DNA from: Streptomyces aurantiogriseus
Lineage (GTDB): Bacteria; Actinomycetota; Actinomycetes; Streptomycetales; Streptomycetaceae
Direction of reading: 5' to 3'
DNA length: 64,000 bases
Assembly (NCBI RefSeq): GCF_014649375.1
Contig: NZ_BMSX01000018.1
Span: 1 to 64,000 of the forward strand
Shown: piece after piece, positions 24,650 through 33,092 of the stretch
Numbering within the stretch: the stretch's first letter is position 1
Layout of the letters: each line of letters starts with the position of its first letter
The notes under the pieces: generated by a model
The model's input: only the letters and a program-made list of their open reading frames with translations
What the model was told of the DNA's origin: nothing
Database searches by the model: none
Translations under genes and position numbers: made by a program

Positions 24650-25270
24650 GTGGGCCACTGCCTGGAGATGAGCACCGGTGACATGCGGAGCGTGATACGG
24701 CTGCTCACCTCGGTGCAACGGACGCAGGGGCAGGAGCGGATGCTCGGCATCGTGCGGGAGCGGTGCGAGAAGACCGACGCGCGGCTCCGCGAGCAGGGCA
24801 TCGTCCTGGACGTGCCGGTGAGCCGGGCGTTGGAGGAGCTGATGGAGGGGACCCCCAGCGCCAATCTGTGCCCCTCGTACACGTACGCCTTCCACGAGGT
24901 GGTGGCGCCGCACTTCTCCGACACCACCGACCTCGGTGTGTGGTCGCGGCCGTCGTGGTTCTACACGCTGGACGGCGAACTGGCCCGGCACGGCGTGCCG
25001 TCGGACCTGCGGCCGGCCTCCTTCATCTTCAGCGGACCGCCCTTGCGGCTGCCGCACCCCGGTGACGCCATGCCGCAGATCGGCGTCCTGCCCGCACAGC
25101 GGGCGGGCGCGCTCGCGGAGGCGTACGAGGCCGTACTCGACCGCCTCGCCCCCGAGTTCACGGAGACCGCGGGCCGACTGGCCGAGCTGATGCGGTTCGA
25201 GGCGGAGGAGTGGGAGACCACACAGAGGCTGGGCCGCACGGACGACACGATCTTCTTCTGGTTCTGCTGA
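24650..25270 (+). CDS. Hypothetical cytoplasmic protein
   Basis: A 206-residue protein with no signal peptide or membrane helix. The GTG start at 24650 is preceded by a strong GGGGAGGA site. The N-terminal part is helical (MRSVIRLLTSVQRTQGQERM). The middle has an aromatic stretch (NLCPSYTYAFHEVVAPHFSD, VWSRPSWFYTLD) and the C-terminus ends FEAEEWETTQRLGRTDDTIF followed by FWFC. The length and conserved-looking aromatic motifs argue for a real folded protein, but I do not recognise the family. It stands alone, convergent with the TPP enzyme gene. Confidence 0.68.
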   Translation: MGHCLEMSTGDMRSVIRLLTSVQRTQGQERMLGIVRERCEKTDARLREQGIVLDVPVSRALEELMEGTPSANLCPSYTYAFHEVVAPHFSDTTDLGVWSRPSWFYTLDGELARHGVPSDLRPASFIFSGPPLRLPHPGDAMPQIGVLPAQRAGALAEAYEAVLDRLAPEFTETAGRLAELMRFEAEEWETTQRLGRTDDTIFFWFC

Positions 25271-25328
25271 CACCGGTTCTGCGCCACTGTGTGAGGCCCA
25301 GTCCGCCATCACCTCGGGCCGAGATCCT

Positions 25329-27014
25329 TCACCCCAGATGCGTGGGCGCGAACATCCGCAGCACCGCCGGGAGGACGACCACCGACGGCCCCGGCGACCC
25401 CAGCGCCTTCGCCAGGTCCGCCTCCAGCGTCTGCGGAGTCGTCTGTACGCCCGGTACCCCGAACGACTCCGCCAGCGCCACATAGTCCGGGCGGGTCAGT
25501 TCCGTGGCCGTGGCCTGGCCGAAGGTGTCCGTCATGTACTCGCGGAGGATGCCGTAGCCGCCGTCGTCGACGATGAGCCAGGTGACGTTCAGGTCGTACT
25601 GGCGGGCCGTGGCCAGCTCGGCGATCGAGTACATGGCGCCGCCGTCGCCGGACACCGCCAGGACCGGGCGGGTCGGGTCGGCGACCGCCGCGCCCAGGGC
25701 CGCGGGGAAGCCGTAGCCGAGACCGCCGGCGCCCTGGGCGGAGTGCATGTGGTTGGGGCCCTTGGCGTCGAAGGCCGACCAGGCCCAGTAGGCCAGGATG
25801 GTCATGTCCCAGAAGGACGGGGAGCCGGCGGGGAGCGCCTTGCGGACGGACGCCAGCACGTCCTGTTCCAGGGTGAGTTCCTGGGAGGCGATACGGTCGG
25901 TGACCTTCGCGAGCAGCGCGCGGACGCGTTCCGGAGCCTCCGCGTCCTTGCGCTCCTCCACCGTCTCCAGCAGCGCCTGCAACGCCAGCCGCGCATCGGC
26001 GTGGATGCCCAGCGCCGGGTGGTTCGACTCCAGCTTGCCGAGGTCGGCCTCGATCTGGATGACCCGGCCTCGCGGTTTGAAGGTGTGGTAGTTCGAGGAG
26101 AGTTCGCCGAGGCCCGAGCCGACCACCAGCAGTACGTCGGCGTCCTCCAGGAAGTCCGTCGTGTGGCGGTCCTCGATCCAGGACTGCAGGGACAGCGGAT
26201 GCTTCCAGGGGAACGCGCCCTTGCCGCCGGGGGTCGTGACGACCGGCGCCTGCAGCATTTCGGCCAGCTGCCTCAGCTTGCCCGACGCGTCCGCCCGTAT
26301 CACTCCCCCGCCCGCGATGATCGCCGGGCGGGCGGCGCGGGAGAGCAGGTCGGCTGCCACGGCGGTGAGTTCGGGGCGCGGCGGCAGCTCGTCCGGGAAG
26401 GCGTCCCCGCCCGTCACCACCGGGATCGAGGTCTGCGCCAGCAGGACGTCCTGCGGGATCTCCACCCACACCGGGCCGTGCGGGGCGGTCAGCGCCGACT
26501 TCCAGGCGGCCTCGATCGCGGACGGGATCTGGGACTGCGTGCGGACCGTGTGGACCGACTTCACCACGCCCCGGAAGGAGGCCGCCTGGTCCGGGAGTTC
26601 GTGCAGATAGCCGTGGCGGCCGCCGCCCAGTCCGGCCGTCGGGATCTGGCTGCTGATCGCCAGCACCGGCGCGCTGGCCGCCGCCGCCTCTTGCAGAGCG
26701 GCCAGTGACGTCAGCGCGCCCGGGCCCGTCGACAGCAGCAGCGGTGCCGCCTCGCCCGTGATGCGGCCGTAGGCGTCCGCCGCGAAGCCCGCGTTGTTCT
26801 CCACCCGCAGGCCGATGTACCGCAGGTCGGAGCGGCGCAGGGCGTCGAACATGCCGAGGGCGTGCTGGCCGGGCAGGCCGAAGACCGTCGTCGCGCCGAG
26901 CCCGGCCAGGGTCTCCACGACCAGGTCTCCGCCGTTGCGGCCGGCGGGAGGGTTCAGAGCAGCCGAGATCTGCGCCTCCGTCGGGCGGAGCACCAGGTCA
27001 TGGTCGTGGGTCAC
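25329..27014 (-). CDS. TPP-dependent enzyme of the acetolactate synthase / 2-keto acid decarboxylase family
   Basis: A 561-residue three-domain TPP enzyme. The N-terminal pyrimidine-binding domain has VFGLPGQHALGMFDALR and the activating Glu in LRVENNAGFAADAYGR. The central domain starts near PAIIAGGGVIRADASGKLRQ. The C-terminal domain has the TPP/Mg motif GDGGAMYSIAELATARQYDL ending in VDDGGYGI. The next gene upstream is a ureohydrolase overlapping by 4 bases (ATGA). By analogy with AruI plus GbuA of Pseudomonas arginine transaminase catabolism, 2-ketoarginine decarboxylase activity is a reasonable guess; an acetolactate or carboxyethylarginine synthase-like role remains possible. Confidence 0.85.
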   Translation of the reverse strand: MTHDHDLVLRPTEAQISAALNPPAGRNGGDLVVETLAGLGATTVFGLPGQHALGMFDALRRSDLRYIGLRVENNAGFAADAYGRITGEAAPLLLSTGPGALTSLAALQEAAAASAPVLAISSQIPTAGLGGGRHGYLHELPDQAASFRGVVKSVHTVRTQSQIPSAIEAAWKSALTAPHGPVWVEIPQDVLLAQTSIPVVTGGDAFPDELPPRPELTAVAADLLSRAARPAIIAGGGVIRADASGKLRQLAEMLQAPVVTTPGGKGAFPWKHPLSLQSWIEDRHTTDFLEDADVLLVVGSGLGELSSNYHTFKPRGRVIQIEADLGKLESNHPALGIHADARLALQALLETVEERKDAEAPERVRALLAKVTDRIASQELTLEQDVLASVRKALPAGSPSFWDMTILAYWAWSAFDAKGPNHMHSAQGAGGLGYGFPAALGAAVADPTRPVLAVSGDGGAMYSIAELATARQYDLNVTWLIVDDGGYGILREYMTDTFGQATATELTRPDYVALAESFGVPGVQTTPQTLEADLAKALGSPGPSVVVLPAVLRMFAPTHLG

Positions 27015-27991
27015 TTGCCCTCGATCTCCTTACGGGCCTCGGCGATCTGACGGGACATGATCGTGGTCAGTTCGTACGCCGTGTGGGACGCGGCCACCGA
27101 CGTGATCTCGGCGTGATCGTACGCGGGGGCGACCTCGACGACGTCCGCCGAGACCAGGTTGCAGGACGCCAGGCCCCGCAGGATCTCCAGCAGTTCGCGG
27201 GAGGTCATGCCGCCCGCCTCCGGGGTGCCGGTGCCAGGCGCGTGCGCCGGGTCGAGGCAGTCGATGTCGATGGAGATGTACAGCGGCCGGTCGCCGATGC
27301 GCTGGCGGAGCTGGTCGGCGACCTCGTCGGCGCCCCGGCGGTAGATGTCCGCGGAGGTGACGATGCCGAAGCCCATCTTCTCGTCGTCGGTCAGGTCCTG
27401 CTTGCCGTAGAGCGGGCCGCGGGTGCCGACGTGGGAGAGCGCGGAGGTGTCGAGGATCCCCTCCTCCACCGCCCGCCGGAACGGCGTGCCGTGCGTGTAC
27501 TCGGCGCCGAAGTACGTGTCCCAGGTGTCGAGGTGGGCGTCGAAGTGGAGGAGGGCGACCGGGCCGTGCTTCTTCGCGACCGACCGCAGCAGCGGGAGCG
27601 CGATGGTGTGGTCGCCGCCGAGGGTCATCAGCCGGGCGCCCGTGCCCAGCAGTTCGTCGGCCGCCGCCTCGACCGTCTCCACGGCCTCGTTGATGTTGAA
27701 CGGGTTCACCGCGATGTCGCCGCCGTCCGCGACCTGCGCGAGGGCGAAGGGGGAGGCGTCCTGCGCCGGGTTGTACGGCCGCAGCAGCCGGGACGCCTCA
27801 CGGATCGCGTTGCCGCCGAAGCGGGCGCCCGGCCGGTACGAGACGCCCGAGTCGAACGGCACACCGACGACCGCCACGTCGGCGCGGCCGACCTCGTCGA
27901 GGCGGGGCAGCCGGGCGAAGGTCGCGGGGCCGGCGTAGCGCGGGATCCGCGAGGAGTCGACCGGGCCGCGGGGCGTCTCGTTGCTGCTCAT
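27011..27991 (-). CDS. speB: Ureohydrolase (agmatinase / guanidinobutyrase family)
   Basis: A 326-residue Mn2+-dependent ureohydrolase that releases urea from a guanidino compound. Metal ligands are visible in GGDHTIALPLL, LLHFDAHLDTWD and SIDIDCLDPAHAPGTGTPEA. N-terminal residues VPFDSGVSYRPGARFGGNAI are typical of agmatinases. Members are annotated agmatinase, but guanidinobutyrase and guanidinopropionase cannot be told apart from these motifs. The ATG follows GAAGG. The stop overlaps the start of the TPP enzyme gene (ATGA), so the pair is translationally coupled and likely acts in one pathway. Confidence 0.88.
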   Translation of the reverse strand: MSSNETPRGPVDSSRIPRYAGPATFARLPRLDEVGRADVAVVGVPFDSGVSYRPGARFGGNAIREASRLLRPYNPAQDASPFALAQVADGGDIAVNPFNINEAVETVEAAADELLGTGARLMTLGGDHTIALPLLRSVAKKHGPVALLHFDAHLDTWDTYFGAEYTHGTPFRRAVEEGILDTSALSHVGTRGPLYGKQDLTDDEKMGFGIVTSADIYRRGADEVADQLRQRIGDRPLYISIDIDCLDPAHAPGTGTPEAGGMTSRELLEILRGLASCNLVSADVVEVAPAYDHAEITSVAASHTAYELTTIMSRQIAEARKEIEGK

Positions 27992-28024
27992 GAACTGCCT
28001 TCTTTCCTACGCGTCGTCGCGTAT

Positions 28025-28048
28025 GTACTGCTCTGTACTACTGAGTAC
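28025..28048. promoter_or_regulatory. Candidate operator with repeated GTACT motifs
   Basis: GTACT-ACTG-AGTAC (28035-28048) is a perfect five-base inverted repeat, and a further GTACTG lies at 28025. The block sits in the 61-base gap between the symporter stop and the ureohydrolase start, where the ureohydrolase operon promoter or a regulator site would lie. A PucR-type activator site is one possibility. Evidence is sequence symmetry only. Confidence 0.3.
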
Positions 28049-28052
28049 GACT

Positions 28053-29513
28053 CTACTGGGGAGCCGGGACAGGGTCGGACACGAGTTCGGGCTCCCGTCC
28101 CGCGAGACGGTCGCGCCAGGCGGTGAGGACGGCGGCGTCCGTGGGCGGGGTCGCCAGGGAGACGGCGAGGTAGGCCACCAGGGAGGACAGCAGGCCGTAG
28201 TAGACGGGCTCGTTGGCGAGGATGCCGTGGGTGGCCATCAGGACGACGACGGTGAGGCCGCCGACGGCCACCGAGGCGAGGGCGCCCTGGGCGGTGCCCC
28301 GCCGCCACAGCAGTCCGCCGAGGATCGGGACGAGGAGGCCGCCGACGAGGAGGTTGTAGGCGACGGTCAGCGCCTCGACGACGTTGTTGAGCGCGATCGC
28401 CGTGGCGATCACCGCGAGGCCCATGAGGAGGATGAAGGCGCGGTTGCCCTTCACCTCGTCGTGAGCCTCCTCGGGCCGGTGGGCGATCCCCCGCAGCCGC
28501 GACCAGATGTCGTTGTTGGCGACGGTCGCGCAGGCGATCAGCGCGCCGGACGAGGTCGACATCACGGCCGCGAGGGCGGCCGCCAGCACCAAGCCCCGTA
28601 CGCCGACGGGCAGTTCGTGCTTGACGATCGTCGCGAACGCGTCGTCCGCGGAGGCCAGGTTCGGGTAGAGCACCTTGGCCGCCGTCCCGATGACCGCGCC
28701 GGCGAGGGCGTAGGCGAGACAGTACGTCCCCGCGACCGTGCCGCCCCACTGCGCGGTCCGGTCGCTGCGGGCGGTGAAGACGCGCTGCCAGATGTCCTGC
28801 CCGATCAGCATGCCGAAGGTGTAGATCAGGACGTACGTGAAGATCGTCTCGCCGCCGATGCCCAGCGGGTCGAAGTACTCGGTGGGGAGCTTCGCCTTCA
28901 TCTCGCCGAAGCCGCCCGCCTTCACGACGGCGATGGGCAGGAGCAGGAGCAGCACGCCGATCGTCTTCACCACGAACTGCACCATGTCCGTCAGCGTGAT
29001 CGACCACATGCCGCCGAGCGTCGAGTAGGCGACGACGATCGAGCCGCCGAGGACGATCGCGAGGGTCCGGTTCATGTCGAAGAGGACGTCGAAAATGGTG
29101 GCGTACGCGATGGTCGAGGTGACCGCGAGCATGAGCGTGTACGCCCACATGACGACGCCGGAGATGACGCCGGCCCGTCCGCCGTAGCGCAGGTCGAGCA
29201 TCTCGGAGACGGTGTAGACCTTCAGGCGGGCGATGCGGGCCGAGAAGAAGACCGACAGGGCGAGGAGCCCGAGGCCGATGGTGAAGACCATCCAGGCGCC
29301 GGAGAGGCCGTACTGGTAGCCGAGGCCCACGCCGCCGATGGTGGACGCGCCGCCGAGGACGATGGCGGCCATGGTGCCGGAGTACAGGGCGGGCCCGAGG
29401 CGGCGGCCCGCGACGAGGAACTCGCTCTTCGACTTGGCGCGGCGCATGCCCCACCAGCCCATGGCCAGCATGCCGGCCAGATAGACGACGATCACGATGT
29501 AGTCGACGGCCAT
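28053..29513 (-). CDS. Sodium:solute symporter (SSS family)
   Basis: A 486-residue membrane transporter with about 13 helices. The first helix (DYIVIVVYLAGMLAMGWWGM) and the conserved region SEFLVAGRRLGPALYSGTMA followed by STIGGVGLGYQYGLSG are typical of SSS-family Na+ symporters. RGLVLAAALAAVMSTSSGAL carries the conserved Na+-site serines of helix 8. The ATG at 29513 follows GAAGGAGG. Lying upstream of, and on the same strand as, the ureohydrolase and TPP enzyme genes, it probably imports the guanidino substrate of that cassette (inference). Confidence 0.88.
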   Translation of the reverse strand: MAVDYIVIVVYLAGMLAMGWWGMRRAKSKSEFLVAGRRLGPALYSGTMAAIVLGGASTIGGVGLGYQYGLSGAWMVFTIGLGLLALSVFFSARIARLKVYTVSEMLDLRYGGRAGVISGVVMWAYTLMLAVTSTIAYATIFDVLFDMNRTLAIVLGGSIVVAYSTLGGMWSITLTDMVQFVVKTIGVLLLLLPIAVVKAGGFGEMKAKLPTEYFDPLGIGGETIFTYVLIYTFGMLIGQDIWQRVFTARSDRTAQWGGTVAGTYCLAYALAGAVIGTAAKVLYPNLASADDAFATIVKHELPVGVRGLVLAAALAAVMSTSSGALIACATVANNDIWSRLRGIAHRPEEAHDEVKGNRAFILLMGLAVIATAIALNNVVEALTVAYNLLVGGLLVPILGGLLWRRGTAQGALASVAVGGLTVVVLMATHGILANEPVYYGLLSSLVAYLAVSLATPPTDAAVLTAWRDRLAGREPELVSDPVPAPQ

Positions 29514-29610
29514 GTGGGGCCCTCCTTCACGCACTCTCGGTGGCGTGTCGTGCGGATACGGGGAGACACAGGGGACGGAGTCGGCCGGCAGCGGCTCGCG
29601 GGGACATCCG

Positions 29611-29649
29611 CCCTCCCCACGCTCGAACGCGCTCACGCGGGGGACCCCC
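29611..29649. repeat. Dispersed palindromic element, intergenic copy
   Basis: A diverged 39-base copy (CCCTCCCCACGCTCGAACG through GCGGGGGACCCCC) in the 219-base gap between the divergent symporter and PucR genes. It is the only copy of the family found outside a gene in this window. Its arms can pair in part. Confidence 0.6.
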
Positions 29650-29732
29650 GTCGCGGCTGCCGGTCCGGACCGACCCTAGGTGGCCGGAAAGCGACTGCGA
29701 AGTGTACGTTTCATCCACTGGAGCCGTACGGA

Positions 29733-31424
29733 ATGGAAGGAACGCACACCGTGCCGGATCCCGCCGTTCCGCCCACACCGCCGGTCCCGCTGGCCGCGCT
29801 GCTGGCCCGCGAGGACCTGGCCCTGCGCCAGATCGCCGGGCCGTCCGACCCCGGCCTGGTCATCCACGGGGCGCACACCTCGGAGATGGCCGACCCGTAC
29901 CCGTATCTGCTGGGCGGCGAGCTGCTGCTGACGGCGGGGGTGCACATCCCGGAGGCGGCGGGGTCGGATGGGGGTGCCCCCGGTCGAGCGCAGTCGAGAC
30001 CGGGGGAGTACTTCGACGACTACGTCTCCCGGATCGTGGCGGCGGGCGGTGCGGCGCTCGGCTTCGGGCTGGCGCCGGTGCACGACACCGTGCCGCGCGC
30101 GCTGGTCGCCGCCTGCGACGCGTACGAGCTGCCGCTGCTGGAGGTCCCGCCGCAGACCACGTTCTCGGGGGTGGCCCGCGCGGTCTGGCAGCTCATGGCC
30201 CAGGCCCGCCACGCCGAGCTGCGCCGGGTGACGGAGGCCCAGCAGAGCCTCGCCTCCGCCGCCTCCCGCCCGGACCCGGTGCCGTCGGTGCTGCGACAGC
30301 TCGCCCAGCGGGTGGGCGGATGGGCGGTGCTGTACGGGCCGGAGGGAGCGGAGATCGCGGAGGCGGGCAGGGATCCGTCGGTCGAGGCGCGGGAGGCGCT
30401 GGCGGAGCTCGTCCGGGTCGTCGTCGGCCGGGGCTCCGCCACCGCCAGCGACACCACCGCCGCCGGGGCCCATCTCGCCGCCTACGCCCTCGGTGCCGGG
30501 CAGGGTTTCGTGCTCGGGGTGGCCGCGCCCCGGCGCGATCCCGGGGACCACACCATCGCCTCCGTCGCCGCCGTCCTCCTCTCCCTCCTCACCGGCGAGC
30601 ACCGGAGCGGCACGGGAGCGGCCCGCTCGTCGGCGCTCGTACGGCTGCTGCTGGGGGCGCCGCCGGAGACGGTGGCGCCGCTGCTGGGCGGGGAACGATG
30701 GCGTGTGGTGCACGGGGTGCCGGAGGGGGCGGCGGGGCCGGGACGTGACGAGCGGCCGGAGCCGCCGCCGGGGCCTGGACGCCACGGCCGGCCGGACGCG
30801 GCACCGGGCGCGCGACGGCACGAACGCCCCGAGGTGACAGCCCCGGCCGGGCGCCTCGAGCAGCCGAACGCCACACCGGGCGCCCCACGCCCTGGGCGGC
30901 CCGCGCCACACCTCCCTGACGCCGTCGCCGCCTCCGCGCTGGGTGCCGCCCTCGGGTCGCCGCTGGTGGACCTCGCGGGCGGGGTCGTACGGGTGCTCGT
31001 CCCGGCCGAACGGGAGCCGGTCGCGCAGGCGGGCTGGACGCTGGGCGTCAGCGCGGCCGTGGGGCCGGGCGAGTGGCCGGCGGCCGACACCCAGGCGGGG
31101 CGTGCCCTGGCCCGGGCCCGGGCGACCCGTACGCCGCTGGTCCGGCACGGCGCCCGGCCCGCGCTCGCCGACCTGCTGCCGCCCGGCGAGGCGGAGGCGC
31201 ACGCCCGTACGCTCCTCGCGCCCCTCGGGGAGAACGCGGCCCTCGCCGACACCCTGCGCACGTGGCTGTCACTCCACGGCAGTTGGGACCGTACGGCGGT
31301 GGCGCTGGGTGTCCACCGCAACACCGTGCGGCAGCGGATCGCGCGCTGCTCGGCCCTGTTGGGGACGGATCTGGATGACCCGGACGTACGGATGGAGCTG
31401 TGGTTCGCCCTGCGGCAACGGTGA
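29733..31424 (+). CDS. PucR-family transcriptional regulator
   Basis: A 563-residue regulator. The N-terminal PucR domain begins VPLAALLAREDLALRQIAGP and includes the conserved PYLLGGELLLTAG. A GAF-like central part follows. The C-terminal HTH (LSLHGSWDRTAVALGVHRNT, VRQRIARCSALLG) is the CdaR/PucR type. A Pro/Arg/Gly repeat linker at about residues 335-395 is unusual. A palindromic element is inserted in frame near residues 80-92. ATG 29733 and GTG 29751 are both possible starts. It is divergent from the symporter and likely controls the guanidino-compound cassette; PucR proteins often activate nitrogen-compound catabolism. Confidence 0.85.
   Translation: MEGTHTVPDPAVPPTPPVPLAALLAREDLALRQIAGPSDPGLVIHGAHTSEMADPYPYLLGGELLLTAGVHIPEAAGSDGGAPGRAQSRPGEYFDDYVSRIVAAGGAALGFGLAPVHDTVPRALVAACDAYELPLLEVPPQTTFSGVARAVWQLMAQARHAELRRVTEAQQSLASAASRPDPVPSVLRQLAQRVGGWAVLYGPEGAEIAEAGRDPSVEAREALAELVRVVVGRGSATASDTTAAGAHLAAYALGAGQGFVLGVAAPRRDPGDHTIASVAAVLLSLLTGEHRSGTGAARSSALVRLLLGAPPETVAPLLGGERWRVVHGVPEGAAGPGRDERPEPPPGPGRHGRPDAAPGARRHERPEVTAPAGRLEQPNATPGAPRPGRPAPHLPDAVAASALGAALGSPLVDLAGGVVRVLVPAEREPVAQAGWTLGVSAAVGPGEWPAADTQAGRALARARATRTPLVRHGARPALADLLPPGEAEAHARTLLAPLGENAALADTLRTWLSLHGSWDRTAVALGVHRNTVRQRIARCSALLGTDLDDPDVRMELWFALRQR
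29970..30007. repeat. Dispersed palindromic element inside the PucR gene
   Basis: A 38-base palindrome: GGGGGTGCCCCCGGTCGAGC, then GCAGTCGAGACCGGGGGA. It is related to the copies at 11251 and 19537 but has its own compensating changes (GGTCGA/TCGAGACC). In frame it encodes DGGAPGRAQSRPG between the PucR strand ending TAGVHIPEAA and the helix starting YFDDYVSRI. Confidence 0.8.
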
Positions 31425-31505
31425 GTTCAACGGCGCATGTCAGGGTGAGTGACCCACGTCCCAGCGTCCGGGACACCGCAGACTCCCACTGGCGGCTGCC
31501 TCACA

Positions 31506-32303
31506 ATGGACACCATGCCGATACCCGGGACACCCAGCCGCGCCGAGCTCGTCGAGCACCTTGTGAAGACCCGCATCGCGGGTGACGTAGCCACTCCGCG
31601 CGAGAACAACCTCTCCCACTACCGCCAGCTCGCCAACGGTGTCCGCAACTTCTGGCTCGGCCTTGAGCTCGGCGACCGCTGGACCGACGAGCAGGACGTG
31701 CTCGCGGTGATGGCGGAGCGGGTCGGCGTCAACGACGACCCCGAGTACCGGTACGGCCAGGACACCATCGACCCCGAGCTGACCGTCGACGCGCTGGACC
31801 GGCTGGCGGGACGGCTGCGCAAGGCGGCCGAGGACCGGCAGCGGGTGCTGTTCGCCACCGGTCATCCGGGCGGTCTGCTCGACGTGCACCGCGCCACGGC
31901 CGCCGCCCTGCGCGCGGCCGGCTGCGAGATCGTCGTCATCCCGGACGGGCTGCAGACGGACGAGGGGTACGTCATGCAGTTCGCGGACGTGGCGGTTCTG
32001 GAGCACGGCGCCACCCTCTGGCACACCCACTCGGGCGAACCCATGAAGGCGATCCTGACCGCGCTGGAGCGCGAGGGGCGCCCGCTGCCCGACCTGGTCG
32101 TCGCCGACCACGGCTGGGCGGGCTACGCCGGCCGGCACGGCGTCGACTCCGTCGGGTACGCCGACTGCAACGACCCGGCGCTGTTCATCGCCGAGGCGGA
32201 GGGAACCGTGCAGGTGACGGTGCCCCTCGACGACCACGTGGTCAGCCCGCGCCACTACGACCCGATGACGGCGTATCTGCTGGCGGAGGCGGGGCTGGCG
32301 TAG
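31506..32303 (+). CDS. Conserved actinobacterial phosphatase-like protein
   Basis: A 265-residue cytoplasmic protein widely conserved in Streptomyces and usually annotated simply as phosphatase (from memory). Motifs visible are ENNLSHYRQLANGVRNFWLG, VLFATGHPGGLLDVHRATA, VVADHGWAGYAGRHGVDSVG and YADCNDPALFIAEAEG. Conserved His, Asp and Gly patches suggest a metal-dependent enzyme, but no characterised relative comes to mind. Starts at 31506 and 31515 are both ATG; the former has no ribosome site and may be leaderless. Function is uncertain. Confidence 0.72.
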   Translation: MDTMPIPGTPSRAELVEHLVKTRIAGDVATPRENNLSHYRQLANGVRNFWLGLELGDRWTDEQDVLAVMAERVGVNDDPEYRYGQDTIDPELTVDALDRLAGRLRKAAEDRQRVLFATGHPGGLLDVHRATAAALRAAGCEIVVIPDGLQTDEGYVMQFADVAVLEHGATLWHTHSGEPMKAILTALEREGRPLPDLVVADHGWAGYAGRHGVDSVGYADCNDPALFIAEAEGTVQVTVPLDDHVVSPRHYDPMTAYLLAEAGLA

Positions 32304-32328
32304 GCCGGTTCACGACCCGGCGCACCGA

Positions 32329-32374
32329 AACGGCGTGATGCGCGGCCCTGTTCGGGACCGCACATCGCGCCGTT
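32329..32374. terminator. Bidirectional terminator between convergent genes
   Basis: AACGGCGTGATGCGCGGCCC (32329-32348) pairs with GGGACCGCACATCGCGCCGTT's core (32354-32374), with a few G-U or mismatched positions and a five-base loop. It lies between the phosphatase-like gene (plus) and the repeat-protein gene (minus) and can serve both. Confidence 0.65.
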
Positions 32375-32386
32375 GTTGTTGCCGTG

Positions 32387-32785
32387 TCAGTCGTGGCCAC
32401 CGTTGCCGCCACGGCCGTTGCCGCCGTGGTCACCGTTGCCGCCGTGGTCACCGTTGCCGCCACGGCCGTTGTCGCCGTGGTCACCGTTACCGCCACGACC
32501 GTTGTCGCCGTGGTCACCGTTACCGCCACGACCGTTGTCGTCGTGGTCACCGTAGTCACCGTTGCCGCCACGACCGTTGTCGTCGTGGTCGCCGTAGTCA
32601 CCGTTGCCGCCACGACCGTTGTGGTCGTCGCAGTCGTCCCACCAACCGTCGTCGCAGGAACGACTGTGGTCGTAGGTGGGTGCGGACGCCGTGGCGGTGC
32701 CCGCTGTACCGGCCGCTATGCCGCCTGCCATCAACAGCCCGGCGGCGGACGCCGCGGCGAGACGCCTCGCGCGTTGTGCTCGCAT
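32387..32785 (-). CDS. Secreted Gly/Asn/Asp-rich tandem-repeat protein
   Basis: A 132-residue exported protein. The signal peptide (MRAQRARRLAAASAAGLLMA) is cleaved near TASA. A short segment with two cysteines (SRSCDDGWWDDCDDH) follows. The remaining ~75 residues are tandem repeats of 11-14 residues: GGNGDYGDHDDNGR twice, then GGNGDHGDNGR copies that shorten to GGNGDHG. Acidic Asn/Asp/Gly repeats can bind Ca2+ or form flexible surface coats, but no known family was recognised. The ATG at 32785 has an AAAGG site; a GTG five codons earlier is possible. High Asn/Asp content sets it apart from its neighbours. Confidence 0.7.
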   Translation of the reverse strand: MRAQRARRLAAASAAGLLMAGGIAAGTAGTATASAPTYDHSRSCDDGWWDDCDDHNGRGGNGDYGDHDDNGRGGNGDYGDHDDNGRGGNGDHGDNGRGGNGDHGDNGRGGNGDHGGNGDHGGNGRGGNGGHD

Positions 32786-33092
32786 GGGAATACCTTTCAC
32801 CCCATCGTCTCCCGCGTTTCCCGGAAGGAAGCGCGGGAATGGATGGCCGCAGCCGCAAAGAAGAAATCGCGGCAGGGTCTTTGAGTGTCACCGCATGTTG
32901 TTCATCTGGAGCACGGGCTCGACCGCCGACGCCTCCAGGTCATCCGCCATGACTCGCGGGCGATCGCTGTGGCCTTGGTCCGCTCTGTTCGGGAACCGGT
33001 CGGCCGGGCGTGCCGTGCGTGCGGCTTTCAGTCATTGAGCCTAGTACCACTACCGCACATCAGCATCTCGGCCGACCCACGGCGCCGGCCCG

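Noticed and set aside
27981..29732. Upstream extension of the PucR frame, giving up to 1147 codons
   Set aside because: The extension is antisense to the sodium symporter and low in complexity. The PucR domain starts just after the ATG at 29733.
32387..32620. Regular short repeats that could suggest a CRISPR array
   Set aside because: The repeats are 21-42 bp, contiguous without unique spacers, keep a reading frame, and follow a signal peptide.
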